From Lepidonotus clava (Eukaryota > Annelida > Polychaeta > Phyllodocida > Polynoidae): 64,000 nucleotides of DNA. The notes beneath the pieces are model-generated. The model saw nothing but the letters and a program-made list of their open reading frames with translations. It was not told where the DNA came from and ran no database searches. This document shows, in pieces, positions 43,909 through 56,272 of this stretch; position 1 is the first letter of the stretch; each line of letters starts with the position of its first letter. A program made the position numbers and the translations under genes. The DNA lies in NCBI GenBank assembly GCA_936440205.1, contig OW387136.1, positions 17,952,788-18,016,787 of the forward strand, in the 5' to 3' direction.

Positions 43909-44121
43909 TGTATTCCACTAGCATAGGCGATTTTAATCCCGATTTTATAAATCGCCAGTAGGAATAAAGGTAAATTTAGACATGCTGTGTAGCATTAGAA
44001 AGGTCTTGTCACTATCTTTCAAATAATGTATAGGATGCTTGGTCGTTTGTCATTTCATTGGAGGAAAGTTATAATAATTATTACTAGATTGCCAGCAGTC
44101 AGAATCGTCTAGTGGAATACA
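43909..44121. mobile_element. Candidate MITE with 13-bp terminal inverted repeats
   Basis: TGTATTCCACTAG at 43909-43921 is matched by its perfect inverted copy CTAGTGGAATACA at 44109-44121, and a few bases further in (CGATT / AATCG) also pair. The 213-bp span is noncoding and AT-rich. I could not find a convincing target-site duplication outside the ends, so the exact boundaries and superfamily are open. Confidence 0.4.
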
Positions 44122-46719
44122 GCTTCAGAAGAACGACGGCTAGCTGTGCAGGTTCCTACTTCTTGCTTTAGTGATTTTCGCGAGCTATTTAAGATTGATT
44201 TCTTTACTTTGCGTTCCGCTTTGATGCCTTTAATATTTTGAAAGATCGCTTTATGAGATAGCCATTGTCACCTACACGAAGGTCTGTTCGACCACCGTAA
44301 TACTTCAGTACATTATGTCTATTCTAGATTTCTGCCCTATTTCACTTACAACATACTTCACATGTTATCCGTTTCCCTTCGACGCCTCATCAGACTGGTA
44401 CATAGTCTAAAGGACATGATCTAGACCACCTCCTCGTTAACGTAAACAGAGGGGTGTATAGGGAGGGCGCAGGAGGCAGTAGATACCGTGGGATCTTCTT
44501 TAATTAATGCCTACTGCATGCAACTATTGATTAAGCCATTGGCTCGGCGACAGGGGGCTGATCTATACCTAGATCCTCAGCTTCCCCGTCCTCCAGCCCT
44601 CAGCCACCCCTACCCCAGCCACTCAGCTGGGCCTATAGGGGTGTCTCTGAGTTGTATAATAGGACATAGCCACTGAGGGCTTAAGGGGCGGGATGAGCGT
44701 CTGGAGGGCAGTGCGTGGGAGTGTCAGTTGTCTAGGTGGTGTGAGGACGGTGCCGAAGGGTACAGAGAGCCATAGTAAACATAAGACTTCTGAAGTAAAA
44801 TAAATTTGGGTAAGAAAATCAGTACTTTTGCATCAATTGCATAACACAAAATTAGTTTGGTAATTGATTGAACATTTATGAGCGGTTTAGTACTTTACAA
44901 AAAATCATATCTCCCCAAGCTCCTCATGCAGTCTCATATCAAAACAAAATGTTATCAACAAATGTCTTGGGACTGGGCCACAGAGAAAGAGCAATCTGAT
45001 CAGATTCTTCCGTGTAATATACAGTAATTGTATATTACGACTACTTTACCAAGCTTATAGTGTTTGCTCTGCTTTAATTTACGACTACTTCCGTTATTAA
45101 TTTCTTTTTTTCGCCTACATGCAAGGCGAACAGAATAGACTTTTCTCGCGTTCCTGCCCCAATATACCAAAGACTTACAGTCGCAATCAGAATACAGACA
45201 CCACGGGAGCGCGATATAACATAAGTGCTCTAGCCTAGAGAACATAGACTCTGCTACTCGCTAAGAATTTACACAGGAAATGATGCTATATATCACCGAA
45301 GTTGCACTGAATGCGTTCAATCAGTGCGGATACAGTTGGAAACTTGCAGTCTCCAAAAGGCTCTGCAACTCCCAACTAGCCCTGCCCCCAGCTGGCCCAC
45401 TACCATCATATGTCAGTCAGGGTAACCTGGACACTGTGTAAATGCAAAATAGATATGACAACTTAGCTACTGGTCTTTATTTGGCCGCAGAGAATAGGCC
45501 TGGCTCGCTATCTACATACTTTGCATTCAGCTATTGTAAACTTGGTTAAAAACCTTTTCTGTTTTAAAAGAAATGTTAAAACGCTACCATACTGCAGCAA
45601 TGGAACACCAGCGTGATTGATTAAACATTTAATGAAAATAGAAATGTTTATTCTGCCCATTAAGAGTCCAATGACCATAACAGAGGGACTTCACCTTCCC
45701 CTGGTCTGTCCCTGAGTGGCGAGCAGCTAGGCGTCTGTTATCATTAAATGGTTAATAAATTGACTGTTTGACAGATTTATTCCTATTACAGTCAGCTCGA
45801 TTGATATTCATACACTGAACAGACAGCACTCTATTCGGATGTTATTACTACAAATAACATCCCTGGTGAATTGCAACAAGGACTTGAAGTAGCCGTGTGG
45901 GTAACTAATGATTGAATCTGTCTAGTCGTTACAGCTCTTAATCTGGGACTACACTGCAGGATAGAAACCTCTCCGGCAATAACTCCTAAAGTAGGGGGAA
46001 ATTAATTAAAGAAATTGATTTATCTGAGTCTAGTCGGTTGCAAATTATGACTTATTGAATATTAGTATGTGTGTACCCCCTGTTAATTACGTTATGTAAG
46101 TTGTAAATAAGGAATGTACGTGGGGGTCAGGCCCTGTGGGAGAGAACGTGGAGTAGCTCCTTGATTAGAGCTGCTCGTCCACGGGTGGCCTCGGCCCATT
46201 GGAACTTGTTAGTGAGCTGATTAGGCCTGGCCTATTGCTCGTTCCCTGTTGTGTACAAGACAAGATGCGAGCTGTCGGAGCCTGTATGCCGCTCAGAGCA
46301 GCTCGTTGGCGCTATAATTAGCCGGCTGGGAACGGGTGGGTGGTCCCCCTGCACCCTCAGTGTTAACAAGCGGCCTTCAACAGGAACAATGGGAATTTTC
46401 TATAATGGTTTGCAATTTATACCTGTCTAGATATAGGATAAAAGAGGTGACAAAATACGATCACTTTTATGCCCTGTGTATAGATATTCTCTAAATATTC
46501 CTGGTTGTTCAGGTATTGCCCTCTGGTTAATTAATCGAAGGGAAGCCTAAAATAGGCATAGAAACTTGTTATGTTGGGATACCAGACACTTTGATTAGTC
46601 TCGCCGATTTCTATACCCTTTATGCGGTCGGACAGAGTAGCACGATGAGCAGTTAGCTGTTGCGTGGAGCTGCTCAGAAAATCTGCTCACCACTCAGGGG
46701 AAATCAGGCCTGGTCAGGG
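44122..46719. other. Noncoding; possible regulatory block at 45600-46400
   Basis: No supported gene. From about 45600 to 46400 there are clustered homeodomain-like and TALE-like words: TGATTGAT at 45614-45621 (the Pbx-Hox consensus), TGACAG at 45769-45774 (Meis-like), several TTAATTA/TAATTAAA, and three AGCTGCTC-type words. This mix is typical of developmental enhancers, but calling it one is inference. Confidence 0.35.
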
Positions 46720-47400
46720 TCAGCTGCTCTATACATGTATGTGGTATATCCCAACATACCCTGATGGGGTACACCGTACCATGTATCCTGACTCTAAGAC
46801 AGGTCAGCTGCTTTAGACATGTATTTGTTGTATCCTTGCCTTCCCTGATAGCGGATGTGGCACCAATGTATCCTGACTCTAAGATAGGTTAGCTGCTTTA
46901 TACATGTATGTGGTGTATCCAAACTTACCCTGATGGGGTACACGGTACCAAGTATCCTGACTCTAAGATGGGTCAGCTGCTCTAGACATGTATATGGTGT
47001 ATCCCTGCATTCCCTGATAGGGGATATGGCACCAATGTATCCTGACTCTAAGATGGGTCAGCTGCTCTATACATGTATGTGGTGTATCCCAACATACCCT
47101 GATAGGGGATATGGCACCAATGTATCCTGACTCTAAGATAGGTCAGCTGCTCTAGACATGTATGTGGTGTATCCCTGCATTCCCTGATAGGGGATATGGC
47201 ACCAAAGTATCCTGACTCTAAGATAGGTCAGCTGCTCTATACATGTATGTGGTGTATCCCAACATACCCTGATTGGGAATACAGTACCAAGTATCCTGAC
47301 TCTAAGACAGGTCAGGATAGGTCTGCTGCTCTATACATGTACGTGTTATATCCCAGCCTACCCTGATAGGGAAACGAGGGAATATGGCACCAATGTATCC
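46720..47400. repeat. 85-bp tandem repeat, about 8 copies
   Basis: Unit of the form GGTCAGCTGCTCTATACATGTATGTGGTGTATCCCAACATACCCTGATAGGGGATATGGCACCAATGTATCCTGACTCTAAGATA. The GGTCAGCTGC anchor occurs at 46802, 46971, 47056, 47141 and 47226, with diverged copies between and after; the period is 84-85 bp. Adjacent copies alternate between CTATACATG..CCCAACATACC and CTAGACATG..CCCTGCATTCC variants, suggesting a two-monomer (about 170-bp) higher-order unit. A detached partial copy lies at 47911-47962. Confidence 0.93.
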
Positions 47401-49714
47401 TGATTGTTAGGCTGCTCTATTTGTCTGCATGATGTCAACCACATCTCAACACAGATTTCTTTTACGGGGCATACAGCACCAATGTATCCAACGTCTGGAA
47501 TCAAGGCGCATTAGTCATTATTCAAAACCCAGTAAAGAGGCTGGTAAACTGAGCTAGGAGGTAGACTGCTTATGTTTTACAACCGACCTGTACATAAGTT
47601 GATACATTAATTGATGTATTCATAAAACTGAATGTTAAATTTAAAGCCAACAGTATTTGAGGTTCGTACTATGTAGTGGAAGGTACTATACGGTAATGCA
47701 GTACATGTTTGTTTCCCCAATAGATTGGAATTAACGGAATCAACCTTGAGTGGTTGAGTCTAGGTTTATGAATTGGGTTCACCTCCAACCTCTGCCCTTT
47801 TAAGTAGGTTATAAAGAGAGGTTTTTCTTTCATTTTTTCATATCACCATGGCTGGAAGAGCATGTTTGTACGTGAGGCCTTGTTTGACTGAATACAAAAA
47901 TGACCTAGCCACATCCCTAACTTCCCTGATGGTGGATATGGCACCAATGTATCCTGATTCTACACCACCACCTCCCGAGTGGACCCAACCAACCACCAAC
48001 CAGTCACTCCCTTCCTCCTAACCTGCTGCCCCCAATTAATCATAAATCCCACCCCAACCACACTCAATTTGCCATTACATAATAATGATTCCCGCGGGCG
48101 TGCTACGCAAGGAATGACGCTACCTGGGGTGTGGAACGGGGCGTTGGGTTAGCGTTCATTCTGCTGAGGTATTGTGGTGAACGGATCCCCATTGTGGTAT
48201 TTATGTGCCCCGCGGTCTGGCCATTCTCTGACCCGTAGATAGTCGAACAGATGATTGGTGTGGTTGTATTCGTCGACACACACCAGCAGGGGTGGTGCCA
48301 CCGGGTCAGTGCTCGGGAGTACACGCTGGCCCCAGACACTTGGGAAAGGTCAGCGTAATCAAGTCAGGGGGTCAGGCCATTGCCTCGCGCGGTATGCGGC
48401 TGCACAGCCTCAGGAACAATAGGGTCTCCATCTCCTTTACGGGTAAACGGATGGAGCTGAACAATCTCATGCACAATGGGTTCCATTTCTGCTGTCTTTA
48501 TCTATAGTTTATTGATAAAATTAATAGTTCCATATACCCATGGGCTTTATTTTCGTTATAAATGGTTTTACCTGCCCACAAACGGGATCAATCTATAGGT
48601 CCGACTATATGTATATGTTACTAATACCGTTACTACTGCACCAATTACTATAACAGTGTAATCTCTCAATTCTCACATATTAAGACAAATAACCTGAAAC
48701 TGGCTAAGCTTACTTTGCAATTACATGCAATAAGAATGTATGTTTGGGCAAAAGCATGAACAATTAATCATTATTAGTTTTCATGAGTTAATTATTCAAA
48801 ACCGCCTTCCTTTGTTTGGATTGCGTACTACCCATACAAAGTACATCTCCGAGCCGCCACAAGGTAGAGTAAAACACACCTCTGAGCGGGACCCGACTAG
48901 CGCTGTAAGTAGTAGAGAGACGGGCGCTTTGCGGCAGGCTAATTTTACGCTTGTTAGCAGAAAGCTTCCTCGGGTGGTTTTCTCAGGTTACGCCGATGTA
49001 ACGCGACGCTCCCGATCGTCTTTGTAGGAAGCCCCGGGGAAGCCAGCAAGGGTTAATAAGGATGTGTACGCACAAATAAGCAATACGCAAGGAGCCACTT
49101 TAGGGACGGGGTCTTTTTGGCCTTAGAAGGTGCAGTGTGGGTATGTATAGGGCCCATTTGGCAATAATGCGTGGTTTCGTTATGGCAATAGGTAAAACAT
49201 TGTGTAGTTTCACAACAACCAGAGTATAGACAGTAAACGATGATCTAATTAAAGAATATGGGTTTATCTATAATAGGCAGAGAGTGTAATAGGGACTATT
49301 GCGCACAGAGAACGTTGACCTTAGTTATTTTATCAATATGTCGTGGTTGCAGGCTGATTCAATTATTTTACATTAAGTCTACGAGCCATATTGCATCGCC
49401 GGTAAGGCAGATTCAGGGATAAAGACTACCAAGGGTAGGTTCAACCATAGACAACTTTATTAAAAAACATGTAATTTACCGTCTCCTGAAAGTACAAAGA
49501 ATGGATCAGCGACCCCACCAAACGGCTGTTCCTTGAGTGGCAGTTTCCTAGAGGTATTTTATATACCTATGGTATATATGTCTTCTTGCTGTAGCCCTCG
49601 GATAAATAACTATACATGAGGACAATTTTCAGGTTCCTGGTTAATGGGTACAACTAGCACACCCTTCTATAACAAGTGACTATCTTGAGGAACCCTGGAC
49701 AGCTCGGGCAGCTC
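47401..49714. other. Noncoding with a relict repeat copy
   Basis: Apart from the detached 85-bp repeat fragment (47911-47962) no feature is recognised. A CpG-containing patch at about 48850-49030 stands out from its AT-rich neighbours but shows no exon signal. Confidence 0.45.
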
Positions 49715-49717
49715 TAA

Positions 49718-50147
49718 TACCCCTTTCACACTACACAGCAATGTGAAGTGAAGCGAAGGGAACTGAAGCGAACCGTTCTGAAGCGAACCGCACTCTAGAA
49801 TACGGCCCTTTCACACGTCCACCTCCAACCAGAAACTGGTGATAGAATTCGTATGATAAGATCGTGTATTCGTATGATAACATTGTGTATTCGTATGATA
49901 ACGTCGTGTATTCGTATGATAACATTGTGTATTGGTATACTAAGAATGAGCTTCACTTCGCTTCTGTTCCTTTCACACAGCCATTGGGAAGGAAAGTGAA
50001 GCGAACCGCATTCCCCAGTGCTGGTCTACATGCGAATTCTAGAATACGGTTCTAGAATGCTCTTCATTTCAGACACGTCATTTGGTGCGGATTGAAGCGC
50101 TTTGATGCGCTTAGATGCGCATTGTAATGTGTTGTCTGAAAGGGGTA
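49718..50147. mobile_element. MITE, PIF/Harbinger-like (TAA target duplication)
   Basis: 430-bp noncoding element. The left end TACCCCTTTCACACTACACA (from 49718) and the inverted right end TACCCCTTTCAGACAACACA (from 50147) match at 18 of 20 positions. TAA flanks both sides (49715-49717 and 50148-50150), the 3-bp TWA duplication used by PIF/Harbinger transposases. The interior has no ORF. It holds repeated GAAGCGAACCG and TCTAGAATACGG words in both orientations and a central 21-bp tandem repeat. It would depend on a transposase made elsewhere. Confidence 0.75.
49848..49940. repeat. 21-bp tandem repeat inside the MITE
   Basis: About 4.4 copies of TTCGTATGATAACATTGTGTA. Units alternate slightly (AAGATCG, AACATTG, AACGTCG, AACATTG). 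The array lies near the centre of the MITE, and copy-number change here would vary the element's length. Confidence 0.9.
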
Positions 50148-50150
50148 TAA

Positions 50151-50489
50151 GTGTGCTTATACCAGGGTGGTCTGAATAATAAAGAGCCTGGACCCACCCG
50201 GAGGTACCTCTACTGTGCTATACATGAGCCGCTCCCCAGGCTAGCCGTGTCTATTTATAGACGGTGTAGATTGAGGCGCCACCTGGCCATCATCAAACAG
50301 TAAGTTAACAGGGGTGGGAGTGGTGTGCTGACCTGAGTGGTGGGCAGGCGGCCAAAGCACCACCCCACCACCACTATCCCACCACTCGGCACCACCCCAC
50401 CACCTCCCACCACCCCCCACCACCACTCGGCACCATACCACGACTTTAGCCTACCTTAAGGGGCCTCAAGCGTAAAGCGTCGACTCAAA
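50151..50489. repeat. Noncoding with CCACC-rich microsatellite
   Basis: From about 50356 to 50440 the sequence is built of CCACCACC/CACCCCACC words with CGGCACCA interruptions. The rest of the stretch shows nothing recognisable. Confidence 0.8.
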
Positions 50490-50686
50490 GGTTCGCCATT
50501 TTCAGATTTTTGCCCTTGACCTATCGGTCTGTTCGAAATCTCATCAGCGGTGAATATAAATTACCGTACACTGTTAAGATATTATGTATTTGTCTTTTGA
50601 ATGAGTGTACGGTAATTCATATTCACCGCTGATGAGATTTCCAAGAGGCCTGTAGGTCAAGTGCAAAAATCTGAAAATGGCAAACC
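50490..50686. repeat. 197-bp palindrome (hairpin 1 of a pair)
   Basis: Left arm about 50490-50572 and right arm about 50604-50686 are inverted copies with few mismatches. GCCATTTTCAGATTTTTGC pairs with GCAAAAATCTGAAAATGGC, and ATCTCATCAGCGGTGAATAT with ATATTCACCGCTGATGAGAT. The loop is about 31 bases. There is no coding content. A transcript through it would fold into a long near-perfect hairpin. It could be a foldback-type MITE. Confidence 0.93.
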
Positions 50687-50882
50687 ATCCAGTTTTATTG
50701 TCTTTCAAATTAGCCGAACTCCTAGACCTTCGGAGCTATGCCCTTTAGGAAGTAGGAAGAAGGTAAATGGAATACACGAAAACATTGATTTCGTGTATTC
50801 CATTTACCTTCATCCTACTTTAAAGGGATAAAGCTCTAAAGGTCTGGGAGTTTGGTTAATTTCAAAGACGATCAAACTGGAT
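50687..50882. repeat. 196-bp palindrome (hairpin 2 of a pair)
   Basis: Starts immediately after hairpin 1. The left arm 50687-50781 pairs with the right arm 50789-50882: AAGGTAAATGGAATACACGA with TCGTGTATTCCATTTACCTT around a 7-base loop, and ATCCAGTTT at one outer end with AAACTGGAT at the other. Its sequence is unrelated to hairpin 1, but its length is almost the same. Confidence 0.93.
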
Positions 50883-53800
50883 GCTATATGTTTTAAGTAT
50901 CTAACGACCTCCATTTGCTGACGACGGGCGCCCCATAGGCCTCGTAAATGTCTCTCTTGTTGGCCTATTGAACGGCTCTTATATAAACTAATCAGAAAGG
51001 TACATCAGGGGCACGTTTCCAACATTTACTCATCATTTTATTATGGTGGTAATGTATTGATGAACAAACCTTGGTCATTGAGAAGTGGTCAGCTCTGAAT
51101 ATGCAACTGATACATATTATATCGAAATTGTCGAAGCAATAACAGTCACTAACTGACCGTTCACATGCAACATTATCAAAATAGAAATGGTCGAATTTGC
51201 ATTGCTCCCGTCAGTACAGTGTTGTTGGATACGCTGGCTCTACGGTTAGATAATGGGATATGTTATTCCAAACTGACTGGTTTTTGGTCATTCTAACAAA
51301 CATAAATCTCTGAATTATTAAAGTATGTTATTTGACATATCTGAATTCTATACTGTAGACCAAACTGTTGAGAGTTTGAGCAGCGAATCATATGTATGAT
51401 TCTAACAGAACGGCCACTGTAAACGATGAACACACCCTCTTTTGTCCATAGTTGTCTTTGCGTATGTTAAAGGTAGTTGACTTGTCGCTTGATATCTGGC
51501 TTATTTATAACCAGCGTGTATCACAAGTTTATACAAAGACGTGCACTGAGCGGCCATACACTCTCTATATATAACAAATAAACTATCAGCTTGAGTGCAT
51601 TTGGCAGACACTGGATAAGACATACTGGTACTCCAGAAATTGGATTTTATTATTCTAATATCAGTTTCAGTCTAAATTTTGATATCATAAATCCCTTTTT
51701 ATGAAAGTCAATAGGCGTACAACAAGTTTTTTTTATATAGTTGTTAGATGTTTTAGCTGGAATAAAAGCCGATTTTAATATAAAGGTTTACCTCTGGAAC
51801 ACTATCAAAAGCCTATGGACAATTAGTTAAACTGTTACGCTTGCTATAGCTTTAGAATGTTCCCGGAGATGACCACATGACATTGTTTATAGCGACGAGT
51901 GAATTCTTTGCTCTTGAAGTCACTTTTCCATTTTACAGTAGCAAAGTTTCCGTGGACGTAAAAGTATGATGATTCTAGAAATGTATTTTCTGTTCAACGC
52001 AAACAGTACTACACTACACTCAGAGAAGGGTAATGCATGAAACAGAAGCCAGGATATGACACTCTACGTACTATGCATTGGTATATCATTTCTCATTAAA
52101 ACACAACGTTGTATTAAACGTTTGATCAATTGTTTTTTTTACCACATTAAGGCCTATAAATGATTTAAGCACTCATCGCGAAGGACATCCTTATAGAACA
52201 ACCCGTGTCCCTCACAAGATCTACCGGAGGAGCCGGTAGGCTAGGAAAAATATCTTCCAGTGCATTACATGGAAGGCTACAAGAGATGTTGACAGGTTGC
52301 CAGGAGGCTCTTTTGCGTGTGTCGGTTAATGCCAAAAACGGCGACAAAGGTGTGATAAAAGGACACTTGCCCCGGGAGTCCCTCTGAAGGCTGGTAGGAG
52401 GACCAGGGGCGGAACACCTTCCACAATTAACATCTGACGGCCGGGTGCACCCTCAGAACAAGGACGGATATAAGCGTCCAAGGTCGGAGAATCCTTGATT
52501 CAAAGAATGGATGATTAGGTTAATAACATAGCCCAAGGTTGGGCCACGCCTTTCGTTGAATAATAATAATTCCGAAGTATAGCTCATCAGCTATATCGGT
52601 TTGGGTATCTCAACGTGACTTCATCAATACTAAGATGAACGAAAAATAACAAGTATAAGGCAATAGATGGGATGCAATCTTGAAAGGGTTTCGTTCGCGA
52701 TCACTCTAAAGATGCGATTTTCACAGACGCATTAATGTTCATCAGTGCTACTACAACATAGAACCTCAGTAACATATCACTATACAGGTGAAGGGGTGTT
52801 CGCTTTATACAACGTTTCGGCAGCAAGTTACTTTTACCTGCAAGTCAATACTGCTCATGTTATGGAGTAATGTAGCGTACAGTTTACACCTGAGTGAGCC
52901 AACCGATTCATTGTGTCACATAATTACGCACTTGTACCCTATCAAGCCAAGGGGTCGACGCAAAAGGTTAATTAGGTGGTAATTGCATGTTATGACAAGG
53001 CAATCGATATTATTCGTTAATGATGCTAATGGCTCATCTGGGGCTCGTTACGATGATGCAAGATGCGACAGGCATGATTATATAGTTACCAGGGGCATTT
53101 ACAAGTTATATCCTCATTGGAGCTCATGCTCACGTCCATACCTGAGGCTGGGTGCCTGGACAGAGTTAGCTCATCATTTTGCTTGATGTTCCATGTTCCC
53201 TATGTACCTGAGTGTCCAGATAGCGAAGGCCCATGAAATTGATTTGTTTGAAATCCATGTTCTCGATGGGCATTTAACAGGGTTAGCCCATCCTTTCGTG
53301 TGATGACTCCATATTCTCCATGCCCTATGTGCCTAAGGGCCTTAACTGAGGTGTCTGTTCACTCTAGATCTGTAACTCTATGTTTTTTATATGATTTTAT
53401 TGACAGCTTCATGTAAGCACATTTTCTTCCAGCAGTACATTGAGTTATAACCAGAAAAGCATGTAATTATATATGTAAATGTTCCCTGTTCCAACTTATA
53501 TTCGAATTTACAGCAGGTGTTCATCATTGTGTCGGTCTACAAAAATAATTTGCTTGATTAAACTCTTGAATTTTACCTTTGTGGTGGCTTTTTGGGTGTT
53601 CACAATCAAGATTTCCCGCACCTTGACACATCTAGATAGTGGGCTTTTTAGGTACAACTCATAGGCCTACCTACGTAGATTTTTTTCTTTTTGAATCTGC
53701 CTGAGGGCCTGCTGGAATTCAGCCCAGCCTAAGTCCCCCGACATACTGACCACATCCTCTCAGTGACAATTGACTGTTCAGCACCTGACATGGAGCAGCT

Positions 53801-55547
53801 GGTAGCGGCCAACATTACCTACCAACTGCTCGGAGCCGCTCAAGTCTACTTGGAGTGACTCGTCCTGAGACAATCACTTGCCTTCTGACAGGCAGGAAGG
53901 ACTGAGAGGTCTTTGAGCAGTTTTGATGTGAAGAGAGACATCCTTTATTCAAGGTTGGATGTGCTCAGAACAATCAGGGGCTGGCTAAATAACTTGTCGA
54001 CATAACATTATAGTACCCGGCTGGGACATAGCATCCCTTAAGTTTTGTCTTGGTGTTGTCCAATAAACTACCTTATTTCTCACAATATGGAGTAGATTTA
54101 GTATAGGAGAATGAAAAGTTGATTAGGGACTCATGAATTATTAATTACATAATAAATTGTATGGACTGTTCGTCGGTTGCCAAACCTTGCATAATTGAAC
54201 ATAACATGTATTGCTCTGTTTAGTATTTGGAATGAGGAGGAGAACTACTTTTCTGGGTCTTGGGTACGAGCGATAAAGTATCAGTGTACCACACCAGGAA
54301 CTTTTTTTGCTGCTGGTTTCTGGTGAGGCACACCAATGGCCTATAGCTGATACCCATTGGCCCAGAGAAGTCGTTCTCCTAATTATTATTTACTTTGCAT
54401 TTTCAAGCTATAAGATCTAGCATTACTACCCTTTCTATCAAAATCCCAGAAGAATCGAAGATTGATGAGGGCATTTAAGTAAAAGTAGGTTGATTTGAGT
54501 ATCAGTGCTTGACATTGGCTCAGAGATGGCACGCTGCCAGGGCCTCGGGGACGTGCCTCAGAAATAGGGCATTGGCTGCTGCGGTGGGAATGAATTAGAT
54601 TGGTGCTGGTGGGGAGTCTTGATTGAGTTGGACCCAATGCGGGTTGTGTGCGTTGGCCGGGCGCAGAGGGCATTGTGGAGGTCCAGGCTGCCCCGCTGGT
54701 CTAATACCACTGTCCTTCCTCCAGGGCGCCTACAAGTAACTCTAGAGGGGGCTGGGTGGTAACCTGAATGCCTGTGGGTTTCGAAGAGGCTGAGGTTCAT
54801 ATATACCAAATTCAATTTTAAAAGTATCGTCGTATACTTTGATCCCTCCTTATGGGCAAGACATTTGAGGAGAGTGCATTTGCAAGTTTTGAAAGTGAAT
54901 ATATCGTATGAAATATTAATTACATAACCAATTTCATTCAAGAAATCCGTGAAAAGTAGTAAGAAAGATTAACATTGAAAAGTTCCACATATTACTGTTG
55001 GCCACCCCCTTTTTTGATGTTAAAATCATTGACATTTCAAGCAAACCTTCCACTGAAGGAGCCTCCCTGCCCCCAATAACCAAAAATAATCTGTATCTGG
55101 GCCTGCAGTTTGTGGTCTAAAATTTTACTTGCAATTTTCATTGGACAAGACAAATGAAATAACTATGAAATACATCTCTTTGATTGAATGATGAAAGGGT
55201 TACACTGGGTACCCTATACAGAAGGCCTAGATCCTCCAGGGCCCTAAACCAGGAGGGCCACCTCTGCCCGACGCCTCCTCCAGACACCGGCTGCTCCTGT
55301 TAGCCACTGCTCCTTCTACTGCTCCCCAGGCACCTCCAGAGGGGGTCCGAACCGGCCCAAGTGGCCATATCCACCGTCCTCTCGGCTGTAACACTAAACT
55401 TAAGCCGGGGCTGGTAATATCGCGCCATGTTGCACACCTTTATTGGGTACTCCAGTTTAATGAACATGGTTCCCGTGGGGTTTATTTAACCTCTTCCTGG
55501 TAATCAGAAAGGAAATCAGGAGGTTTGAGGCAGTACGATAAAGGAAT
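50883..55547. other. 4.7 kb noncoding DNA
   Basis: AT-rich with no supported gene. Two imperfect copies of a phrase ACAG(A/G)GTTAGC(T/C)CATC...TATGT(A/G)CCT lie at about 53160-53213 and 53277-53338. Short frames elsewhere have no recognisable motif. Confidence 0.45.
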
Positions 55548-56272
55548 TCCTTTAAAGAACTCTGAGTATATTCAAAGTAACATCAGCAGCATTAAACGTC
55601 ACCCCATTTTATGCCATGCAATTCAATATATCTTCAGGGGCTTTTATTCAGTGCACTAGAGATTTTACGAATTAAGTGTCATTTGCTGGTGGGGTTGGCC
55701 CTTGAGTAAGAGGCACAGTGACATTACAGGAACTTTTAAAGAACCCTGAGTATATTCCAAGTGACATCAACAGCATTAAACATCAATCATTTTATGCCAT
55801 GCAGTTCTATATATCTTAATGCGGTTCTATTCGGTCAACTTTAATAGAGATGGAAAGCTAATAGGACATTTTGCCAGTTGGGTTGGCCCTTTGGGAAGAG
55901 GCACAGTGCCATTATATAAACTTTAAAAAAAAAACTGAGTATATTCCAAGTGACATCAACAGCATTAAACATCACCCATTTTATGCCATGCAGTTCTATA
56001 TAATGCGGCTCTATTCGGTCCGCTTTGATGGAAAGTTAAGAGGACATTTGCCAGTGGGGTTGGCCCTTTGGGAAGAGGCACAGTGACATTATATAAACTT
56101 TTAAAGAACCCTGAGTGTAAGTGGCACCAAAAGCATTGAACGTCACGCACTTTATACCATGCATTTCTATATAACTTCATGGGGCTTTATACGGTGCACT
56201 ATAATAGAGATGGGGAGTTAAGAGGACATTCACTGGTGGAGTAAGCCCTTTGGTAAGGGCCACAGTGACATG
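55548..56272. repeat. ~180-bp tandem repeat, 4 copies
   Basis: Units start with AAAGAAC(C/T)CTGAGTATATTC and end with GGCCCTTTGGGAAGAGGCACAGTGACATTA. The GAGTATATTC anchor is at about 55563, 55748 and 55936, with a variant at 56112 (spacings 185, 188 and 176). Copies differ by about 10-25% by eye, so the array is old. Confidence 0.92.

Noticed and set aside
41060-47400. CRISPR-like arrays
   Set aside because: The 59-bp and 85-bp arrays are head-to-tail repeats without unique spacers, and the window is eukaryotic.
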